A DNA stretch of 64,000 bases from Burkholderiales bacterium (GTDB taxonomy: Bacteria; Pseudomonadota; Gammaproteobacteria; Burkholderiales; Burkholderiaceae_C): assembly GCA_028868305.1 (NCBI GenBank), contig JAGWUS010000001.1:1-64000 (forward strand), in the 5' to 3' direction. Below, one piece after another: positions 59,187 through 64,000 of the stretch. Numbering within the stretch: position 1 is the stretch's first letter; the number at the start of each line of letters is the position of its first letter. The position numbers and the translations under genes were made by a program. The notes under the pieces were generated by a model that was given only the letters and a program-made list of their open reading frames with translations, was not told the DNA's origin and searched no databases.

Positions 59187-60901
59187 AGGCGTTCAAGGAC
59201 CGGCTGCAAGCCGACATGGAACGTCTTGGACTCAAGGAGCCAACACCCATGGCACGCACTACTGCAAACCCAGTGCCACCCAAGTTGACAGTCGTAGCTG
59301 CAGAAGACGACGATGGGCCACCAACGGATGCCGATATCAAGGCGGTGAAGGATGATGTAGGCGCGGACAAGAAAGGCGGGGCAGCAGCAGCTACCAGAGC
59401 CCTGCAGGATAGTCTGGTGTTCTTCATCGATCAGTATGGCGCATTGCGACTGGAAGTGCATCGTTCGAGCGGTCGGACGGATTGCCCACACGCTGACAGC
59501 GAAGACGCTGCTGACTACATCCGGTCCAAACTGCAAAGTGCGTTGGGCGCTGGCAAGACCGTAACTCAAGGCGCGGTAGACGCAGTCATTCAAGGCGGGC
59601 GGGCAAATGCCAGAGCGGAGCAGCTTCGCAGGCAAGTGCACATGCGCGCTGCTAATGACGGCGGCGAAGTAGTAATCGATACGGCTAACAATTCAGGCGA
59701 GCGCATCCGCGTTAGCGCCAGTGGCTACCGCGTGGAAGCTCAAGGAACTACCCTATTTCATCGGGGAAGCGGCATCGGGGTACTTCCGCAGCCAACTCAA
59801 GTGACAGCCCAACAAGGCTACGAAATCCTGAGTAAGTTTGCATCGGCGCATGGTGTTCGTTGTGGAGATATACCAGTCTATGCAATTGTCCTTACCGAAT
59901 ACCTGCGCCCTGGCACACCGCACCCGATACTGGAATTGGTTGGTCCCGCTGGTGCGAGGAAGTCCACGATGGCGAGGGCTACCGTCAGCATTTTTGACCC
60001 CACCCAAAACGGCGAAATTCCAAGCACCGGGATTAATGAGCCGGATGTGATGGCTGCAGCCAGCAACCGATATGCGCTTCACGCTGACAACGTGAGCAAA
60101 CTTTCTGCGGACAACCAAGACTTAACTTGTAGGATATCAACAGGCGGGGAACTTTCGGCACGGCGGTTGTATTCCCAGCGGGAAACTGAGTCCATCCATG
60201 TACAGCGCCCGCAGGTCTACACCTCCATAACGTCAATCTTTACCCGAAGCGATGCGCGGTCCCGAACGCAAACAATTGCGCTGACACCACCCCGTACCGG
60301 GTACAAGTCGGAGTCGGATGTACGGCGAGAATTCAAAGATGGGCACCCGGACTTGCTGGGGGCCGTTTGTGCGTTGCTATCGGTCGGACTTGGGAATCTG
60401 GCAGCGGTAAAGGCTCAGCGGCACTATTCCCACCGAATGGCGGACTTTGAGCAACTGGGTGAAGCCGTGCATCAAGCCCTCGGACAGAAGGCGGGCTGGT
60501 TCGGCGAAATACTGGCAGCACGGCGGCAGGCCGATGCCACCGTAATTGCGGAAGGTGACCTTGTCCTTGTGGGCGTTCTGAAGGTCTTGGACAAATGGGA
60601 GGCGGACACAAAACTGCGGCATGCTTCAAAACCCACGGGACGCGCGATTGCTAGGGACGGCGTGTGCGTATGGGAGGATTCTGGTACGCGGTTCACAGTC
60701 GCCACAACCACGCGCTGGTTACAGGCGGTTTGTCAGGCCATGCCTTTTGATCAGCGAGAGCAGCCTCCAACAAGTGAACGTGCCCTCAAACATGCCATTG
60801 ATCACCGAACCCCAACGCTGGAAGCACTTGGCTTGCGCGTGCAGGCTGCAAAGGCAAATGACAGAAATGCGATTGTTTTCTCCAGAAAGGTTGCCCAATG
60901 A
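59183..60901 (+). CDS. P-loop ATPase/helicase-like replication protein
   Basis: Protein of 572 residues. A low-complexity N-terminal region (PTPMARTTANPVPPK, AAATRALQDS) is followed by an ATPase core with Walker A GPAGARKST at residues 254-262. ADNVSKLSADNQDLTCRIST and SARRLYSQRETESIHVQRP follow, a pattern I know from ATPases next to mobile-element primases (DNvS.LS..sD.lcR..tGG). A winged-helix-like C-terminus (KPTGRAIARDGVCVWEDS) follows. It probably unwinds the origin. It is coupled by ATGA overlaps on both sides. Confidence 0.65.
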   Translation: MKAFKDRLQADMERLGLKEPTPMARTTANPVPPKLTVVAAEDDDGPPTDADIKAVKDDVGADKKGGAAAATRALQDSLVFFIDQYGALRLEVHRSSGRTDCPHADSEDAADYIRSKLQSALGAGKTVTQGAVDAVIQGGRANARAEQLRRQVHMRAANDGGEVVIDTANNSGERIRVSASGYRVEAQGTTLFHRGSGIGVLPQPTQVTAQQGYEILSKFASAHGVRCGDIPVYAIVLTEYLRPGTPHPILELVGPAGARKSTMARATVSIFDPTQNGEIPSTGINEPDVMAAASNRYALHADNVSKLSADNQDLTCRISTGGELSARRLYSQRETESIHVQRPQVYTSITSIFTRSDARSRTQTIALTPPRTGYKSESDVRREFKDGHPDLLGAVCALLSVGLGNLAAVKAQRHYSHRMADFEQLGEAVHQALGQKAGWFGEILAARRQADATVIAEGDLVLVGVLKVLDKWEADTKLRHASKPTGRAIARDGVCVWEDSGTRFTVATTTRWLQAVCQAMPFDQREQPPTSERALKHAIDHRTPTLEALGLRVQAAKANDRNAIVFSRKVAQ

Positions 60902-61260
60902 AGGCGGAGGGTGCAGGCGCTGCAGGCGCAGTGCAGGCGCATATTTTCCTAGCGCCTGCACCCCAGAAACCTAGTATCCATGCGGGTTGCGGGCCGATTT
61001 TGAGCACAAGTGCAGGCGCTGCAGGTGAATTTTTCTACTTCTTCAGAAAAAAAAGAAAAGGAATAGAAGAAGGAAGGAAAGAAGAATATAGAAAGTTTTC
61101 GAAAAATGCACCTGCAGCGCCTGCATCCCATGCTAAAAACGTACGTAAGTCATTGATTTGCATAGGTTTATTGGGTGCAGGCGCAAGCCTTTTTTCCGCC
61201 TGCAATGCGCCTGCAGCGCCTGCACTTGTCTCACCTCGTCGCATCGGTAGAAAGCCGTGA
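60898..61260 (+). CDS. Short open frame spanning the symmetrical repeat block
   Basis: Frame of 120 codons starting in an ATGA overlap with the ATPase gene and ending in a GTGA overlap with the next gene. It is dominated by the repeat: GAGAAGAVQAH, LAPAPQKP, AGAAGEFFYFF, then a lysine-rich stretch (FRKKRKGIEEGRKEEYRKF) and APAAPAS/APAAPALV. The opposite strand of the same block encodes a peptide of similar sequence (AGAAGALQAEK, LAPAPNKP, AGAAGAFFENF). Either the frame is translated as a passenger of an origin or it is coding and structural together. No family recognised. Confidence 0.35.
   Translation: MKAEGAGAAGAVQAHIFLAPAPQKPSIHAGCGPILSTSAGAAGEFFYFFRKKRKGIEEGRKEEYRKFSKNAPAAPASHAKNVRKSLICIGLLGAGASLFSACNAPAAPALVSPRRIGRKP
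60912..61224. repeat. Mirror-symmetric iteron array, candidate replication origin
   Basis: Ten copies of TGCAGGCGC or its complement GCGCCTGCA. Plus copies: 60912, 60921, 60932, 61011, 61176. Minus copies: 60952, 61117, a one-mismatch copy (ccgcctgca) at 61196, 61207, 61216. Every copy has a partner equally far from 61068, so order +++-+|-+--- is an exact mirror. Between the arms (61029-61105) is a pyrimidine then polypurine, A-rich stretch with few G/C pairs. Extra mirrored words are AAACCTA (60968 on plus, 61164-61170 on minus) and GGTG-ATTTTTC near 61024 and 61110. It lies right after the primase and ATPase genes. Confidence 0.7.
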
Positions 61261-61589
61261 ACAAGGACTTAGCGCCCTTCATTCGCAATGCACAACGCAT
61301 TGCAAAACTGCCGCACGTGCCGACGCCACTGCCCCAACTCAAGTCCGTGACCGGACTGACTGCCTACGCATTGCGCCACCAATTTGAACTCGTTGGATGG
61401 ACTGCTGAGTGGGTGTGGGCCCGGCTCCCATCGGGCAAGCGCTTGTTAACCAAGTGGTGGTGCCCACCGGGTACCAACGCACCCAGACCTCCGCGCGGTA
61501 GGCCCAAGACGCGCATCACAGGCCTCGACATCTATACCAATTGGCGTGCGGGCCCGATGGAATTGGCAGACAAAGAAAGGCAACTATGA
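61257..61589 (+). CDS. Hypothetical protein of the element
   Basis: Unrecognised protein of 110 residues from a GTG overlapping the previous stop. It has a basic, Pro-rich C-terminal part (TNAPRPPRGRPKTRITG) and a W/R-rich middle (WTAEWVWARLPSGKRLLTKWW). The C-terminus ends in an ATGA overlap with the next gene. The basic character suggests nucleic-acid binding, but no domain is recognised. Confidence 0.55.
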   Translation: MNKDLAPFIRNAQRIAKLPHVPTPLPQLKSVTGLTAYALRHQFELVGWTAEWVWARLPSGKRLLTKWWCPPGTNAPRPPRGRPKTRITGLDIYTNWRAGPMELADKERQL

Positions 61590-62206
61590 GATACACAGAC
61601 GAGGACTTTCGAATAGACCTCCCATTACCTAAAGCGGAAATAAACGTCCGCGATGGCAGTGCCGTTACTACCTACAACCTCCCCGTGCTACCCGGAGTGG
61701 GACAGCATGTATACGCATACTTCTGCGAGCAGGTTAGTACTATGGCTTCTGTCGATATCGACCAACTTGGACCTGAAGACCCGGACATGGAGGCTCGCAT
61801 CGTGACCTCCTTCGTAGTCGCCAGAATGACCAGTGGCGAAGGTTCCCGTGGAACAGGTGCTCCAGACCCTACACGCGCATGGGCAGAACGTGCGGCAGTG
61901 GCAACGTGGGAATTCGCCCGAACACTTGTAAATACCTCGGAGCGCACTGGCCGACATGCGTGGCAACAAAGTGCCCCAGACCATCTGCGTGAAGCCCACA
62001 AGGGGTACGTGATGGACTCTTGGATGGATGTCTTGCCGAAACTCGTTGGGCAGGCCGAGGCTGCGAAAAAAGCATTCAATGCGCTGCGGATTGGCAATCC
62101 TCCCATGACCCCTGCAGAAATCGTGGGGGTGGTACTCAGTGCCATGCCGGGTATGATGGAACGTGCACACCCGGAGGTGGTGCCCAGTTTGAAGCCGATG
62201 TATTGA
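61586..62206 (+). CDS. Hypothetical protein, last gene of the element's plus-strand operon
   Basis: Unrecognised acidic-start protein of 206 residues (MRYTDEDFRIDLPLPKAEIN). The central part is alpha-helical with ARMTSGEGSRGTGAPDPTRAWAERAAVATWEFARTL; MTPAEIVGVVLSAMPGM ends it. It has an AAAGG ribosome site and overlaps the preceding stop. Its stop is 20 bp from the convergent GIY-YIG-type gene. Confidence 0.6.
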   Translation: MRYTDEDFRIDLPLPKAEINVRDGSAVTTYNLPVLPGVGQHVYAYFCEQVSTMASVDIDQLGPEDPDMEARIVTSFVVARMTSGEGSRGTGAPDPTRAWAERAAVATWEFARTLVNTSERTGRHAWQQSAPDHLREAHKGYVMDSWMDVLPKLVGQAEAAKKAFNALRIGNPPMTPAEIVGVVLSAMPGMMERAHPEVVPSLKPMY

Positions 62207-62225
62207 ATGGACAAACTATATCGAC

Positions 62226-63992
62226 TCACCCCCACTTAACACTGACAAGATATGAATCACCTCCGGTGCAGCCCTGCAGATCGCCGATAGCTATTTGGTA
62301 GTTATCGGTATTTGCAATTTGTTCATCGGACATGTCCAGATCAAAATGTTTTAGGCTTGCTGAAACTTGATAGCCCTTGATTTCTAGAATCTCCGCCAAT
62401 GGCAGAGGGTGTACATGCATTAAATACCCCTCATCAGCAACGAAAACTGGAGAAGAATATTCGCGTTCTTGAATTTCTTGCCAGTATTCAAAGCGCTGGC
62501 GTTCTTCATAACTCATATCCTCCTTGTCTGGTACGTCAATGCCTTCAAGATTAACCGAATATGGAAATTTTTGATCTGCGTCGTCTGCCACCCAAAATTC
62601 AAACTGCCTGCTAGTTGCGCCAGATCGCGCGGCGTATTCGAGATCATCGTTGAAATATTTTTCCCATCGCGGCCATACTGCAGATACCCACTTTAGTTTT
62701 CCAGCGGAGGCAACTCTATAGGGGCCATATTCTGCGACTGCATCAGCCCAAGTTAACTTAACGGCTCGATGGCAGTCAGTCGGAATTTCACGATTGCACT
62801 CCATCACTTTCAGTAACTTCAAATTCAATTCTTCTAAGGCAAACATTGCCCGCGCCACTGTTTCTATACTTCCCCGGCTTTGGTGGAAAGCTTCCACAGG
62901 TAAAAAAGAAAACTTAGACAGAATTTGAATTACTTTATCAACCGTGAGTTCGACTGATTCACCATGGAAGCACTTGGCAACCAGCGCATCAAAGTCTTTT
63001 GCATAAGCATTGGGATATATGCGAGTGGCACTTGGTGGAAGGCTTTCCTTTGCGGCCAACATTGCTTGCGTGAAATTTAGCTCGTACCTGTCTTTTTCAC
63101 TTTTTAGAAAGCGTTCACGTGCTTCATCTCTCCTAGATTCCTCTACCGTGAATTCATTGAGGTCCAATAGCGAAACTATTTTCTGATCAAAGTACACCCA
63201 GCTTTTGCGGTTCAATGCCGCTGCCATGGTCGCTTGGTAAAAGGCGTCAACAAGTTTTTGATCTTCAATTAGTCTTTGCTTTTCAACTTGCGCTATTTGT
63301 TTCTGGTGTTTAAGTGCTTCCTCCGACATTCGCTGTAATGTTTGTGGGGAAAGCACGCTGGTGATGGTGGTCTTACCAGTTGTTTGATCAAACGCTATTC
63401 TTTTTTTGATTGCTGGCTTATTTGCGTTGGGTGTGTTTGCACCGGATTCTTTTTCCAACGAATTAGTGGCGCGTTCTCTTACGTCCAATTTTCCAGCAAC
63501 CGCCTGCATGTTGGAGTCGCTATTTTCAGACCCCGATGCAATTGTTACTTCGCCGACTCTTGTACCTGCATTGACTATCTCCGTCATAGCGTCCATCGGG
63601 TCGACATGCTCAGTACTAAATAACTCGCGGCACTCTCGCTCTGCGCCATCTTTGAAGTAGGTGGCTTGTGCTTGCCATCGCGACAACGCCTTGTGGACCT
63701 CAAACTCCACTTTCCCAGCATGCGCAAACTCGGCGCTGCCAAAGTATTTCCAATCGTCGGCACCCCCATAGCGGTACACATTCAGCTGCGCTGTGCGCGC
63801 TGCGGGGTCTGATGCCATTCCAACTTTGATTAATTTCTTGCTATCCGATTCGGCCACATAGACTTTTCCCTGTTGTGTATATCGTTTGAGATAACCCAGC
63901 GCAGCCGGTCGACATTGAACACAGTCACTGTTTCGCGTCCGAAGTTGATGGCCAGCAATACCGCACGGTGAGCCGCCATACGCGACCCACAT
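62226..63992 (-). CDS. GIY-YIG (T5orf172/MUG113-like) domain protein with long C-terminal extension
   Basis: Protein of 588 residues from the ATG at 63992; an upstream start outside the window is possible as only 8 bp of sequence remain. CGIAGHQLRTRNSDCVQC is a Cys/His cluster, then GKVYVAESDSKKLIKVGMASD is the GIY-YIG-like strand pair. A conserved Arg (PAARTAQLNVYRYGG) and an acidic/His block (VEFEVHKALSRW; ELFSTEHVDPMDAM) follow. The remaining ~430 residues are helical and acidic, with no domain recognised. The gene is opposite to the element operon, and visibly richer in A+T. This is typical of a cargo gene, and nuclease or defence activity is possible. Confidence 0.65.
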   Translation of the reverse strand: MWVAYGGSPCGIAGHQLRTRNSDCVQCRPAALGYLKRYTQQGKVYVAESDSKKLIKVGMASDPAARTAQLNVYRYGGADDWKYFGSAEFAHAGKVEFEVHKALSRWQAQATYFKDGAERECRELFSTEHVDPMDAMTEIVNAGTRVGEVTIASGSENSDSNMQAVAGKLDVRERATNSLEKESGANTPNANKPAIKKRIAFDQTTGKTTITSVLSPQTLQRMSEEALKHQKQIAQVEKQRLIEDQKLVDAFYQATMAAALNRKSWVYFDQKIVSLLDLNEFTVEESRRDEARERFLKSEKDRYELNFTQAMLAAKESLPPSATRIYPNAYAKDFDALVAKCFHGESVELTVDKVIQILSKFSFLPVEAFHQSRGSIETVARAMFALEELNLKLLKVMECNREIPTDCHRAVKLTWADAVAEYGPYRVASAGKLKWVSAVWPRWEKYFNDDLEYAARSGATSRQFEFWVADDADQKFPYSVNLEGIDVPDKEDMSYEERQRFEYWQEIQEREYSSPVFVADEGYLMHVHPLPLAEILEIKGYQVSASLKHFDLDMSDEQIANTDNYQIAIGDLQGCTGGDSYLVSVKWG

Positions 63993-64000
63993 ATCCAAGT

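Noticed and set aside
60898-61260. CRISPR array as an explanation for the regularly repeated 9-mers
   Set aside because: Repeats are 9 bp, occur in both orientations and have unequal spacing that is mirror-symmetric. There are no cas genes.
60898-61260. Bidirectional transcription terminator as the sole function of the inverted block
   Set aside because: The arms are separated by about 80 bp of unpaired sequence and made of repeated short sites rather than one stem followed by a T-run. Terminator use cannot be excluded but does not explain the pattern.
55433-64000. attR copy of the tRNA-Ser 3' end inside the window
   Set aside because: I looked for the T-arm/acceptor sequence of 55400-55432 to the right and saw none, so the element's far end must lie outside the window or be diverged.

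Overview
The window looks like chromosome from a betaproteobacterium of the Comamonadaceae (Rhodoferax/Polaromonas/Acidovorax relatives). This is inferred from overall gene content, an APS-type assimilatory sulfate operon with a DUF934 gene, a holC-small proline-rich gene pair, and a dispersed repeat that I recall from genomes of this family. No database search was possible. The left 55 kb is ordinary, densely packed, GC-rich core DNA. The right 8.6 kb (about 55.3-64.0 kb) is a mobile element beside a tRNA-Ser gene that runs off the window.

Layout. 0-2.6 kb: the start of a thiolase gene, divergent from an acyl-CoA dehydrogenase, then a PlsC-type acyltransferase. 1.7-8.9 kb: a seven-gene minus-strand operon (polar amino-acid ABC transporter, a zinc deacylase, a multi-PAS diguanylate cyclase and the acyltransferase). 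9-17 kb: Gfo/Idh/MocA oxidoreductase, YgiQ radical-SAM protein, a ubiquinone-type flavin hydroxylase, CaiB/AMACR-like protein, flavodoxin, DEDDh exonuclease and MOSC protein, followed by remnants of outer-membrane beta-barrel genes and tRNA-Asn. 17.7-25.3 kb: ferredoxin reductase with ferredoxin FdxA, then the sulfate assimilation operon tauE-like/cysI/DUF934/cysH/cysD/cysN. 25.5-28 kb: a small thiol/persulfide-type cluster (hydrolase, methyltransferase, OsmC, rhodanese) with a similar ATACC...GTAT-type dyad at each end. 28-36 kb: a nucleoside uptake and salvage region (nucleoside hydrolase, ribokinase, BMP-family ABC transporter and an extra binding protein). 36-55 kb: pseudo-receiver protein, MnmC with a decayed methyltransferase half, YggX, DsbB, PPK2, ArgA, HrpA, rhodanese, aminotransferase with CysB, CbiX, LptFG, PepA, HolC and a LivK-type lipoprotein.

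The mobile element starts after tRNA-Ser(GGA): a tyrosine integrase preceded by three copies of a GTTACCCAC site, two AlpA-like small regulators, an unknown gene, a primase-like protein, a P-loop ATPase, a striking symmetrical repeat block, two unknown genes, and on the other strand a large GIY-YIG (T5orf172-like) protein. Genes from the first AlpA-like gene to the last plus-strand gene are linked almost entirely by ATGA/GTGA stop-start overlaps. The repeat block (60912-61224) holds ten copies of the 9-mer TGCAGGCGC or its complement (one copy with a single mismatch). All are placed in exact mirror symmetry about position 61068, with a polypurine/A-rich stretch in the centre. I read this as the likely replication origin of a primase-encoding, satellite-like integrative element. 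It is the most unusual structure in the window.

A second theme is that a ~60-bp dispersed repeat has entered coding sequence at least six times (ygiQ, cysN, DUF934, cysI, dsbB, hrpA). In two cases it supplies the N-terminus of the protein. HrpA carries three further palindromic in-frame insertions.
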